Source of the DNA: JACNFS01 sp964582065
GTDB taxonomy: Bacteria > Chloroflexota > Dehalococcoidia > GIF9 > UBA5629
Length of the DNA stretch: 9,819 nt
Direction of reading: 5' to 3'
Assembly (NCBI GenBank): GCA_964582065.1
Contig: CAZOQG010000063.1
Coordinates: forward strand, 1 to 9,819
Shown: positions 1 through 6,874 of the stretch, piece after piece
Layout of the letters: each line of letters opens with the position of its first letter
Position numbering within the stretch: position 1 is the first letter of the stretch
Program-made: the position numbers and the translations under genes
The notes under the pieces: generated by a model
What the model was told of the DNA's origin: nothing
Databases searched by the model: none
Seen by the model: the letters and a program-made list of their open reading frames with translations, nothing else

Positions 1-18
1 ATACTCGATTGTACCTTC

Positions 19-105
19 GGAGGGATCGCATAGTGGTCTAGTGCGGCCGCCTGCTAAGCGGTTACCCCATTGGGGTCATGGGTTCGAATCCCATTCCCTC
101 CGCCA
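19..105 (+). tRNA. tRNA-Ser (anticodon GCU), CCA encoded
   Basis: This gene folds as a complete type II tRNA. The acceptor stem pairs 19-25 (GGAGGGA) with 95-101 (TCCCTCC), G102 is the discriminator and CCA is encoded at 103-105. The anticodon loop at 51-57 reads CTGCTAA, so the anticodon GCT lies at 53-55 and decodes AGC/AGU serine codons. A long variable arm (ACCCC/GGGGT, 64-76) is typical of serine tRNAs. The T arm pairs 78-82 with 90-94 around the loop TTCGAAT. Only 18 bases precede it, so its promoter is mostly outside the window. Position 36 is U, so it should not be a substrate for the MiaB encoded downstream, which needs A36-A37. Confidence 0.97.
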
Positions 106-138
106 CTCTGAAGCTACAGTCAACGCTCAGGGCAGAGT
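105..138 (+). terminator. Possible weak stem-loop after tRNA-Ser
   Basis: ACTCTG at 105-110 can pair with CAGAGT at 133-138, with a short inner AGC/GCT pairing (112-114 with 125-127). The stem is followed by TTTCAGTTTC, a broken T tract. It could terminate the tRNA transcript or form part of the 3' trailer. The long loop and interrupted T run make this tentative. Confidence 0.22.
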
Positions 139-405
139 TTCAGTTTCTCCGTCAAGCGACTTCGAGACTAAGGCCGAGCAATCTGCAGACCCAGACGAAG
201 GCAGCGTTTGGCACTGAAGCAGGTAACCCCAGAGCAAGTATTTGAGAGCATGCCAAAAGAGTAATGACCCTCATGTATCAAGGGAAAAGCGCTATTGAAG
301 GAATAGCCTTCAGACTCCGGGAGATGAACCGCAGTTTGACAAGCTCCAGTAGGATTGGTTAGTATCAATTGACTAAACATTCTCATGTAGAAATCGGGAG
401 GAGAA
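106..405. other. Intergenic region between tRNA-Ser and the SDR gene
   Basis: These 300 bases hold no convincing gene. Near the start is the weak stem-loop noted separately, and near the end a possible promoter and the SDR ribosome-binding site. A minus-strand open frame runs through here from inside the SDR gene, but its protein resembles nothing I recognise and it is antisense to a clear gene, so I treat it as spurious. Confidence 0.6.
336..365 (+). promoter_or_regulatory. Possible sigma-70 promoter for the SDR-miaB pair
   Basis: A perfect -35 hexamer TTGACA lies at 336-341. After an 18-base spacer, TAGTAT at 360-365 matches four of six positions of the TATAAT -10 consensus. It would start transcription about 35 bases before the SDR start codon. 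The -10 match is modest, so the call rests mainly on the -35 box and its position. Confidence 0.33.
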
Positions 406-1179
406 GTGAGCTCAAACCAGTTTAGCTTGGCAGACAGAGTTGCCATCGTGACTGGGGCTGGTCGGGGCATAGGCAAAGCCATAGCGCTAGGTCTGGCTGA
501 ATTTGGCGCCAATGTTGTAGTTGCTGCCCGCACCGCCTCCGATATCGAAAGCACTGCTTCGGAAATCAAGGCGAAGGGCAAAAAAGCTCTAGCTATACCC
601 ACCGACGTGCGTCTCAGCGAGCAGATAAATGGCCTGGTAGATAAGACAGTGAAGGAGTTCGGCAGGGTTGATATTCTGGTCAATAATGCCGGCGGGTCGT
701 TCGTAGTATCCACAATGGACATGAGCGAGGGTGGCTGGGATGCTATCGTCCGCGAGAATTTGAAGAGTGTGTTTCTGTGCAGCCAGGCAGCCAGCAAGGT
801 AATGATGGCTCAGAAGAGAGGTGCTATTGTCAGCATCGCTTCGGTGGCTGGCCTTGACGCCTACGTCTTCAATGCTGCTTATGGAGCAGCTAAAGCGGCA
901 ATTATAAATCTAACCAAGACCATGGCTACAGATTTGGCCAAATACAACATCAGGGTCAATGCAGTTGCACCCGGTTACATTGCTACTCCGGGGATGCTTC
1001 AATTATTCGGCGCTCGCCCGGAAGCGGTCAATCAGATCCCGTTGACTCGGTTGGGGCAACCTGAGGATATTGTCGGCGGGGTTATCTATCTGGCCTCTGA
1101 CGCCTCGCTCTATGTTACCGGTGAGACTATAGTTATCGATGGTGGGGTAACAATCAAACCTAGCTTGGGCCTCGCCTAG
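406..1179 (+). CDS. Short-chain dehydrogenase/reductase (FabG-like SDR)
   Basis: A classical SDR of 257 residues, the usual family length, and a cytosolic NAD(P)-dependent oxidoreductase. The cofactor motif TGAGRGIG lies at residues 16-23, NNAG at 93-96 and the active-site Asn at 118. The catalytic triad residues are Ser146, Tyr159 and Lys163 (YGAAK); the 13-residue Ser-Tyr spacing matches FabG. Arg42 after the second strand (AAR) favours NADPH. The C-terminal GETIVIDGG is also typical. Start: an in-frame TAG at 388-390 leaves GTG 406 as the first reasonable codon, with GGGAGG at 396-401 as ribosome-binding site. It lies 27 bp before miaB and is probably co-transcribed. 3-oxoacyl-ACP reductase is possible, but SDR substrates cannot be read from sequence and no other fatty-acid genes are nearby. 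Family certain, substrate unknown. Confidence 0.93.
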   Translation: MSSNQFSLADRVAIVTGAGRGIGKAIALGLAEFGANVVVAARTASDIESTASEIKAKGKKALAIPTDVRLSEQINGLVDKTVKEFGRVDILVNNAGGSFVVSTMDMSEGGWDAIVRENLKSVFLCSQAASKVMMAQKRGAIVSIASVAGLDAYVFNAAYGAAKAAIINLTKTMATDLAKYNIRVNAVAPGYIATPGMLQLFGARPEAVNQIPLTRLGQPEDIVGGVIYLASDASLYVTGETIVIDGGVTIKPSLGLA

Positions 1180-1206
1180 AAAATCTTGGAGGAGCTAGAA
1201 TAAGTC

Positions 1207-2484
1207 ATGGCGCTGTACCACGTGTGGACTATAGGCTGCCAAATGAACAAAGCGGAATCACAGCGAATAGCTGATTATCTGGAACTACTCGGCTATCAGG
1301 CTACCCCAGCGCTTCAGAGCGCCGACCTAATAGTGCTTAATACCTGTGTAGTCCGCCAGAGTGCTGAAGATAAGGTTGTTGGCACGCTCGGCTATCTAAA
1401 AGGCATCAAGAACGGCAACTCTCGCTCGCCTATTTTGGTTACAGGCTGCTTCGTTGATTCAAAGATTAAACAACTCGAAAGGTGCTTTCCCCACGTTGAC
1501 CTCTTCTTCAAACCCGGGGCCTATGTTGAATTGCTCAACTGGGCTCAAAAGCAAGGCATGACTACGCCTGAAGCAGGAAGGAGCTTGCTTCCAGCTAAGC
1601 AAGTAGCACCCACCGCTTTTGTTCCCATTATTCACGGGTGCAACAATTTCTGTTCCTATTGCGTTGTCCCCTACCGACGGGGAAGAGAGAAGAGCCGTCC
1701 GATGCTGGAAATAGTGCGTGAGGTGAGCCAGTTGGCAAAACGCGGAACCAAACAAGTCACCTTGTTGGGACAAAATGTGAACTCCTATGGACATGACCTC
1801 CTAGCACAGCCGGACCTCAGTGACCTGCTTACTAAACTGAATGATATTGACGGTCTGGCTAGAATCCGCTTCTTGACTAATCATCCTAAGGACATAAGCC
1901 AAAAGCTTGTCGAGACTATCGCTTCCTTAGACAAGGTCTGCAAGCATATAAGCGTGCCCTTCCAGGCAGGAGACAATGATATCTTGAAAGCTATGAGGCG
2001 AGGCTACACGATAGAGCAATATCGGCAGCTTATAGAGGCTATCCGAGGCCATATCCCTGAAATGGCTCTCAGCACGGACGTTATCGTTGGCTTCCCCGGA
2101 GAAAGCGAGGAGCAGTTCGGCCGAAGCATAGTCTTGCTCGAAGAAATCAGGTTTGATACTGTTCATGTCGCTGCGTATTCGCCACGTCCCGGCACGATCG
2201 CTTCAAGGAAGCACCAAGACAATGTCCCGCCTGAGATTAAGAAACAGCACCTGAACAGGATTGAGGCACTTCAAAGCAAAATAGCTGGTGAAATCAACTA
2301 CCTGCTTCGTGGTGAGACAGTCGAGATATTAGTGGAGGGTAGGAAAAAAGGGAAATGGTACGGACGTACTCGGAGCGACAAGCTAGTCTTCTTCGAAGAT
2401 GAGGGTAATTGCCTCGGGCAACTGGTAAATGTCACAATCAGCAAGACCAGTCCCTGGGCATTGCAGGGCGAAATGAAGAATTAA
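1207..2484 (+). CDS. miaB: tRNA-2-methylthio-N6-isopentenyladenosine37 synthase MiaB
   Basis: A radical-SAM methylthiotransferase of 425 residues that adds the methylthio group to isopentenyl-A37 in tRNAs reading UNN codons. The N-terminal domain carries the three ligands of the auxiliary 4Fe-4S cluster: Cys11 (in GCQMN), Cys47 (in NTCVVR) and Cys81 (in TGC). The radical-SAM cluster motif CX3CX2C is at Cys145, Cys149 and Cys152. The run LLGQNVNSYG and the GCQMN motif favour MiaB over the related RimO and MtaB. The final 60 residues look like the RNA-binding TRAM domain. It is shorter than E. coli MiaB (474) but keeps all domains. GGAGGAG at 1188-1194 precedes ATG 1207 by 12 bases, a rather long spacing. 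miaA, which makes the substrate, is not in the window. Confidence 0.94.
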   Translation: MALYHVWTIGCQMNKAESQRIADYLELLGYQATPALQSADLIVLNTCVVRQSAEDKVVGTLGYLKGIKNGNSRSPILVTGCFVDSKIKQLERCFPHVDLFFKPGAYVELLNWAQKQGMTTPEAGRSLLPAKQVAPTAFVPIIHGCNNFCSYCVVPYRRGREKSRPMLEIVREVSQLAKRGTKQVTLLGQNVNSYGHDLLAQPDLSDLLTKLNDIDGLARIRFLTNHPKDISQKLVETIASLDKVCKHISVPFQAGDNDILKAMRRGYTIEQYRQLIEAIRGHIPEMALSTDVIVGFPGESEEQFGRSIVLLEEIRFDTVHVAAYSPRPGTIASRKHQDNVPPEIKKQHLNRIEALQSKIAGEINYLLRGETVEILVEGRKKGKWYGRTRSDKLVFFEDEGNCLGQLVNVTISKTSPWALQGEMKN

Positions 2485-2663
2485 AGGACCACGTTAAGGA
2501 CTGGGGTGGTTAGTGGTGGATTACATTTGATCACCAGATGTAGGAGAGAGACTGCAGAGTAAAAATGCAGGGGCCTGGCTTCAGCCCTGCCTGAAGTCCG
2601 AGATGTAGGGCGAGGTCTAAAGAGGCTGTCCCGAGTAGTAGAACTGTAGACAGGTCAGAGATA
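2485..2663 (+). promoter_or_regulatory. nadA: Structured leader between miaB and nadA
   Basis: This 179-base gap holds two features visible by eye. First, an imperfect 24-base direct repeat at 2536-2559 and 2601-2624: both begin AGATGTAGG and 17 of 24 positions match. Second, two hairpins that share bases and cannot form together: GCAGGG..CTG with CAG..CCCTGC at 2567-2590, and CTTCAG with CTGAAG at 2579-2596. No T tract follows either, so a simple terminator is unlikely. The position just before an NAD-synthesis gene makes a cis-acting RNA control element possible, but I cannot match it to a known riboswitch. Confidence 0.3.
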
Positions 2664-3587
2664 ATGGGTAGACCAAAGTCAAATCAGGATGAGCTGCAGC
2701 AGAAAGTGCTGGAACTCAAGAAGAAGCTTAATGCCATAATTGTGGCCCACAATTATCAGCGACCTGAAGTGCAGGATATTGCCGACTTCGTTGGCGATTC
2801 CCTAGGGTTAGCCCGTCGCTGTGCGGAGGTAGAAGCGAAAACAATTGTCTTCTGTGGTGTTAGATTTATGGCGGAGACAGCAGCTATCCTGACCCCGACC
2901 TCTACAGTTATCCTGTCTCATCCTACTGCCGGCTGCCCTCTAGCAGATATGATAAGTGTCGACGATTTAAGAGAATGGAAGACCAAATATCCTCAGGCGA
3001 CGGTAGTTGCTTATGTCAACACTACTGCTGCCATAAAAGCTGACAGCGATATCTGCTGTACCTCGGCCAATGGGGCCAAGGTGGTAGAATCGGTGCCTAA
3101 TGACCAAATCCTGTTCATCCCGGACCAGCACTTAGGGCATTATGTCTCAACTAAGACCAAAAAGGAGATAGTTCTGTACCCGGGTTTCTGCCCTACCCAC
3201 GCTCGTCTCAATGCTAGGCAAGTCAAGTTGGCCAAACAACGTCATCCTAAGGCTGAGGTCTTAGTCCACCCTGAATGCCCGGCTGAGGTCATAGCTTTAG
3301 CCGATGCTGCTCTCAGCACCTCCCAAATGATTGGTTATGCCGAAAAGAGTCCGGCTGAAACCTTTCTCATTGGCACTGAAGAGGGCATACTCCATCCCCT
3401 GCGCAAGGCAAGCCCAGGCAAGGGTTTTCACCTCATTGCCAACAGTCTGATTTGCCCCAACATGAAGAAAACTACACTGGAGACTATTATCGAGTCGATG
3501 GAACTGAAGCAAAACATAGTCACGGTGCCTGAAGAAATAAGAATAAGGGCAAAGCAAGCTATTGACAGAATGCTGGCAATACCCTAA
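2664..3587 (+). CDS. nadA: Quinolinate synthase NadA (4Fe-4S)
   Basis: Condenses iminoaspartate, produced by NadB, with dihydroxyacetone phosphate to give quinolinate, the first ring-bearing precursor of NAD. The 307 residues match the short Thermotoga/archaeal-type NadA of about 300 residues rather than the longer E. coli form (347). The three cluster ligands are evident: Cys91 in HPTAGCPLADM, Cys176 in GFCPTH and Cys264 in ICPNMKKT; their spacing (85 and 88) matches the family. Other hallmarks are AHNYQ (28-32), MAETA (69-73), VHPECP (201-206) and GTEEGILHPL (237-246). The ribosome-binding site before ATG 2664 is weak (only AGAG close by), which may mean low or regulated translation. nadB follows after 51 bp, and the two enzymes are generally thought to hand over the unstable iminoaspartate. 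The cluster is oxygen-sensitive, consistent with an anaerobe. Confidence 0.96.
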   Translation: MGRPKSNQDELQQKVLELKKKLNAIIVAHNYQRPEVQDIADFVGDSLGLARRCAEVEAKTIVFCGVRFMAETAAILTPTSTVILSHPTAGCPLADMISVDDLREWKTKYPQATVVAYVNTTAAIKADSDICCTSANGAKVVESVPNDQILFIPDQHLGHYVSTKTKKEIVLYPGFCPTHARLNARQVKLAKQRHPKAEVLVHPECPAEVIALADAALSTSQMIGYAEKSPAETFLIGTEEGILHPLRKASPGKGFHLIANSLICPNMKKTTLETIIESMELKQNIVTVPEEIRIRAKQAIDRMLAIP

Positions 3588-3588
3588 A

Positions 3589-3610
3589 AAGGGATTGTTT
3601 GCCAACCCTT
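3589..3610 (+). promoter_or_regulatory. Hairpin in the nadA-nadB gap
   Basis: AAGGG at 3589-3593 pairs with CCCTT at 3606-3610, extended inward by TTG (3595-3597) with CAA (3603-3605) after a one-base bulge, around a five-base loop. No T run follows. It may stabilise the 3' end of a processed nadA message or tune nadB expression. It does not cover the presumed nadB ribosome-binding site at 3622-3628. Confidence 0.3.
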
Positions 3611-3638
3611 CCCTGTTGCTTGGGGTGACGACCAAGTA

Positions 3639-5210
3639 GTGTCAATAGAGTTGGAGCAAATGGCATACTACGATTACATCATAGTTGGCAGCGGCATTGC
3701 CGGACTTTATACCGCCTTGCTCGCCAAAGAGGTGGGCAGTGTCCTAATTCTGACCAAGGGTAGCATTGAAGATTGCAACACCAGACATGCTCAGGGCGGA
3801 ATTGCTGCTCCAATAGGCAAGAATGATTCCGCTGAGCTTCATTTCCAAGACACCATAAGTGCTGGTGATGGCTTGTGCGACCCTGAGGCAGTGCGTGTTC
3901 TAGTTGATGAGGCGCCGGATCGTATCGCTGATCTTATCAAGTTTGGCGTCCCTTTTGATACGCTGAATGGAGAAATTGCCCTGACCAGGGAAGCTGCTCA
4001 TAGCGTGCCTCGTATTCTCCACGCTGGCGGCGATGCTACCGGCGAGCACATTGAGGTTACTCTGAGTCGACAGGTACGCTCATCACCAATAGAAGTCCTC
4101 GAATACTGTTTGGCTGTCCGGATTCTGATAACCGACGGCAAAGTCTGGGGGATAAGAGCTTTTGATTGTCGTACTGGCTTGAGCGCAGACTACGAATGTC
4201 GTTTCATCCTACTGGCCACCGGAGGTGCTGGGCGGCTGTTCAAGTATACTACAAACACTGATGTGTCCACCGGCGACGGTATTGCCCTGGCTTTTCAAGC
4301 TGGGGTCGAAATTACCGATATGGAGTTCTTTCAATTCCACCCGACCGCCCTTCGCCTCCCCGGCGTTTCCCCCTTCCTCATCTCTGAAGCTGTAAGAGGA
4401 GAAGGTGGAATTTTGCGCAATATCGATGGCTACCACTTCATGCCCGATTACGCCCCTGAAGCTGAACTGGCACCGAGAGATGTAGTGGCTAGAAGCATTG
4501 TCGGCGAAATGAGAAAAAGCGGCAGCGACCATGTGTTCTTGGACGTGACTCATGCATCGGCTCGCCGTATCACCACTCGCTTCCCCAATATTTATCGCTT
4601 CTGCCTTGACCACGGTTTGGACATCACCAAAAGCCTTATCCCTGTGGCCCCGGCTGCCCATTATTTCATGGGTGGGGTTAGAGTCAACATTTGGGGTGAA
4701 ACCAGCATCGCTGGGCTCTTTGCAGCTGGCGAAACTGCTTGCACTGGTCTTCACGGTGCCAATCGCTTGGCGTCCAATTCGTTGCTTGAGGTAGTTGTTT
4801 TCAGCAAACGAATCGTCGACAGAACCCAGGAAATGGACAAGCTAGTTTCAATCTCAGGATCAACGAAAGCTGATTACTACTGTCTTAGCGAGCGCCAAGT
4901 CTCCAAGACTAGCTCACGGTTCAGCTTGCCAAATCTCCAGTCCCTCCTTTGGGACAAGGTCGGTATTGTCCGCTCTGGTGAAGGTCTGGCTGGGGCCGCC
5001 GGTACTTTGGCCTCCTGGCAAAGTTCCATGCCTCAGCCAACAGACCGTCCTTCTTATGAACTGAACAACATGATGTTGAATGCCCGCCTGATGACTGAGG
5101 CAGCCCTGCTTCGCAAAGAAAGCCGAGGTGCTCATTTTCGCACCGACTTCCCCGAATCATCATCGGACTGGCAAAAACACATCGTTTTCAAAGCCAACAA
5201 CCCTCCATAA
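3639..5210 (+). CDS. nadB: L-aspartate oxidase NadB
   Basis: FAD enzyme of 523 residues (E. coli 540) that oxidises L-aspartate to iminoaspartate for NadA; the E. coli enzyme can use fumarate instead of oxygen, which would suit an anaerobe. The FAD-binding GSGIAG is at residues 17-22 and HAQGGIAA at 50-57. Active-site residues of E. coli NadB have counterparts: Glu118 (TRE), His234 (QFHPTAL), Arg280 (APRDVVAR), His341 (AAHYFMGG) and Arg376 (GANRLASNS); the last four sit at a constant offset of ten from E. coli numbering. This separates it from succinate dehydrogenase and fumarate reductase flavoproteins, as does pairing with nadA. Start: GTG 3639 has GGGGTGA at 3622-3628 ten bases upstream; ATG 3660, seven codons later, is an alternative with GGAG only three bases before it. 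No nadC follows. Confidence 0.95.
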   Translation: MSIELEQMAYYDYIIVGSGIAGLYTALLAKEVGSVLILTKGSIEDCNTRHAQGGIAAPIGKNDSAELHFQDTISAGDGLCDPEAVRVLVDEAPDRIADLIKFGVPFDTLNGEIALTREAAHSVPRILHAGGDATGEHIEVTLSRQVRSSPIEVLEYCLAVRILITDGKVWGIRAFDCRTGLSADYECRFILLATGGAGRLFKYTTNTDVSTGDGIALAFQAGVEITDMEFFQFHPTALRLPGVSPFLISEAVRGEGGILRNIDGYHFMPDYAPEAELAPRDVVARSIVGEMRKSGSDHVFLDVTHASARRITTRFPNIYRFCLDHGLDITKSLIPVAPAAHYFMGGVRVNIWGETSIAGLFAAGETACTGLHGANRLASNSLLEVVVFSKRIVDRTQEMDKLVSISGSTKADYYCLSERQVSKTSSRFSLPNLQSLLWDKVGIVRSGEGLAGAAGTLASWQSSMPQPTDRPSYELNNMMLNARLMTEAALLRKESRGAHFRTDFPESSSDWQKHIVFKANNPP

Positions 5211-5730
5211 GCCACCTTCAGCCACATGAGCAACCGATTCAACGTGACCGCTTCCTATTTGATATACTGCGACTACCCGAGAGACCATTTGGTACTGTAA
5301 TTGTCGATACTGGCACAAGAGTAAGTTGCACACTTGTGTATGCAATGCCTCCCGTAGAAATGTCCGGCTTGTTTCTCCTTTGATGATGGCCAACTGCAAA
5401 GAATTTAGCCGTAATCTACTAAGCACGCGCTAGGTTTATTATATATGCGTGGTCCTCCATACAGAAGGCTTTCCAGGTCTCCTGTTACACAAATGGCTCC
5501 CAAATCCCAAACCCCAGCATCGGTCATGGCACCAGTGAGAGTGGTGGGGGTTATGGATGCTGCGCCAGTGGCCATGTCCTTGACCAGAGGTCGTATTGCA
5601 CCCCTGCTTAAGGAAAAAGCCGGAAGGGGCGCAAACAAAAAAGTGGTGCTTTTCCTGTGGTACAATATGGTATTCAGCGCCAATTCTGTGATGTACGGTA
5701 GCTAAGCACACAATCCGAAAGGGGGAACCT
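5211..5730. other. 520 bp gap between nadB and the FrhB-family gene, origin unclear
   Basis: No confident gene is present. The first 230 bases have stops in all + frames and include a small inverted repeat TTGCA/TGCAA (5326-5330 with 5341-5345). An AT-rich tract at 5435-5446 resembles a -10 element but lacks a good -35. From about 5445 to 5705 the DNA is open on the + strand (86 codons from ATG 5445, no clear ribosome-binding site, basic and unusually Met-rich product). It is also open in two frames on the minus strand (5405-5683 from TTG, and 5439-5768). CATGGC (5525-5530) and GCCATG (5571-5576) form an inverted pair, with CCAGTG repeated inside. I recognise none of the products. A gene remnant, a small unknown gene or a structured leader for the downstream operon are all possible. 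Confidence 0.4.
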
Positions 5731-6843
5731 GTGGATACCAAAGTCAAGGACTGTAAGGAGCTACTCAATGAGGTTGTGGAGGCAGGATTATGTGCCTTAT
5801 GTGGTGCCTGTGCTGGTGGTTGTCCTTACCTAGTATCCTACAAAGGCAGAATAGTGCTTCTGGATAACTGTACCCAATCGGAAGGGCAATGTTATGAATA
5901 CTGTCCACGGACCCACACCGATATGGATGCGATTAGCCAGCGAGTTTTTGGAGTGCCGTATAGTGAGGATGAGGTAGGTACCACCAAGGAAGTGTTGATG
6001 GCAAGGTCAACCGATGCGCGCATCAAAGAGAGAGCGCAGTACGGCGGAACGGTAACTGCGCTGTTGTCATTGGCACTGGCGGAAGGACTTCTTGACAGTG
6101 CGATCTTGACAAAGACGGCCGATGACAAGACTCCAAGTGCTTTGGTGGCCCAAAGCGCAGAGGAAGTGCTTCAATGTGCAGGCTCCAATTATATGGCCTG
6201 CTCTACATTGGAGACCTATAATCGTCTTCCCAAAGACAACAACCACAGCTTGGGAATAGTGGCCATGCCGTGTCAGGTTCTAGCCATTAGCAAGATGAAA
6301 AAGGATCCACCACAGAATAGACCTACTATAGACAACATTAAGTTGGTGATTGGGCTGTTCTGTACTTGGGCTCTGTCTCCTGATGGATTTCATCAATTTC
6401 TGAGAGAGAAGCTTGACTTGGCTCAGGTGACCAAATTCGATATTCCACCGCCTCCGGCAAACAAGTTTGATGCCTATACTCCATCGGGCATAATCTCGTT
6501 CCCGCTGGATGAAGTCAGGAGGTTTACTATGGCAACCTGTGCCTACTGCCTGGATATGACAGCAGAGTTTGCCGATATCTCGGTTGGCTCGGTAGAAGGA
6601 ATTGAAGGTTGGAATACTGTCATTGTCCGTACCGAGGCTGGTGCTAGGCTTATTGAGATGGCCAAGGCAAAAGGGAAACTTGAGACTGCTAACTTGCCTC
6701 CGCAGAACCTCGCTCACCTCAAAGAGGCAGCGCTGCTTAAGAAGAAACGAGCACTAAACGAAATCGTCAAAAGAAGTGGCGATAAGAACGACCTGCTCTA
6801 TGTCGGTTTATCACACAGGTTGGCCAACAAGCTATTGGCCTAG
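5731..6843 (+). CDS. FrhB-family iron-sulfur flavoprotein (F420 hydrogenase/dehydrogenase beta-subunit-like)
   Basis: Member of the coenzyme F420 hydrogenase/dehydrogenase beta-subunit family, 370 residues, which move electrons between iron-sulfur clusters and a flavin, F420 or another acceptor. A ferredoxin-like N-terminus has CX2CX2CX3CP (Cys21, 24, 27, 31) and a second set CX6CX3CP (Cys47, 54, 58). The FrhB core follows: YGGTVTALL (about 104-112), MPCQ with Cys181, GLFC with Cys211, and CAYCLD with Cys270 and Cys273, then ADISVGS. GTG 5731 has GGGGGAA at 5721-5727. iorA starts 31 bp downstream, so it likely serves the IorAB oxidoreductase as an electron-transfer partner. The family also includes subunits of formate dehydrogenase and sulfite reductase and proteins not using F420, so the acceptor is unassigned. 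No membrane segment is visible; it is presumably cytosolic. Confidence 0.88.
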   Translation: MDTKVKDCKELLNEVVEAGLCALCGACAGGCPYLVSYKGRIVLLDNCTQSEGQCYEYCPRTHTDMDAISQRVFGVPYSEDEVGTTKEVLMARSTDARIKERAQYGGTVTALLSLALAEGLLDSAILTKTADDKTPSALVAQSAEEVLQCAGSNYMACSTLETYNRLPKDNNHSLGIVAMPCQVLAISKMKKDPPQNRPTIDNIKLVIGLFCTWALSPDGFHQFLREKLDLAQVTKFDIPPPPANKFDAYTPSGIISFPLDEVRRFTMATCAYCLDMTAEFADISVGSVEGIEGWNTVIVRTEAGARLIEMAKAKGKLETANLPPQNLAHLKEAALLKKKRALNEIVKRSGDKNDLLYVGLSHRLANKLLA

Positions 6844-6860
6844 CAGTGAGTACTAGCCTA

Positions 6861-6867
6861 AGGAGGT
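6861..6867 (+). promoter_or_regulatory. iorA: Strong ribosome-binding site of iorA
   Basis: AGGAGGT at 6861-6867 is a near-perfect Shine-Dalgarno sequence seven bases before ATG 6875. It fixes the iorA start and suggests strong translation compared with the other genes here. Confidence 0.85.
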
Positions 6868-6874
6868 AAGCAAT

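Noticed and set aside
19..405. tRNA-Ser as an integration site of a mobile element
   Set aside because: No integrase, no repeat of the tRNA 3' end elsewhere in the window, and the downstream genes are housekeeping or metabolic.
168..797. Long minus-strand open frame (209 codons) across the tRNA-SDR gap and the 5' half of the SDR gene
   Set aside because: Two thirds of it is antisense to a clear SDR gene, the product resembles no family I recognise, and its openness is explained by the codon structure of the sense gene.
19..2484. A functional link between tRNA-Ser(GCU) and the nearby miaB
   Set aside because: MiaB acts on tRNAs with A36-A37 that read UNN codons. This tRNA has U36 and reads AGY codons, so the proximity is probably chance.
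1207..2484. RimO or MtaB instead of MiaB
   Set aside because: GCQMN, LLGQNVNSYG and the overall pattern fit MiaB best. MtaB and RimO differ at these motifs.
4209..4754. 181-codon minus-strand open frame within nadB
   Set aside because: It is wholly antisense to the best-conserved part of NadB and has no recognisable motifs.
5731..6843. Calling the FrhB-family gene a true F420-reducing hydrogenase subunit
   Set aside because: No hydrogenase large or small subunit genes are present, and the family covers many electron-transfer roles, so only the family is assigned.
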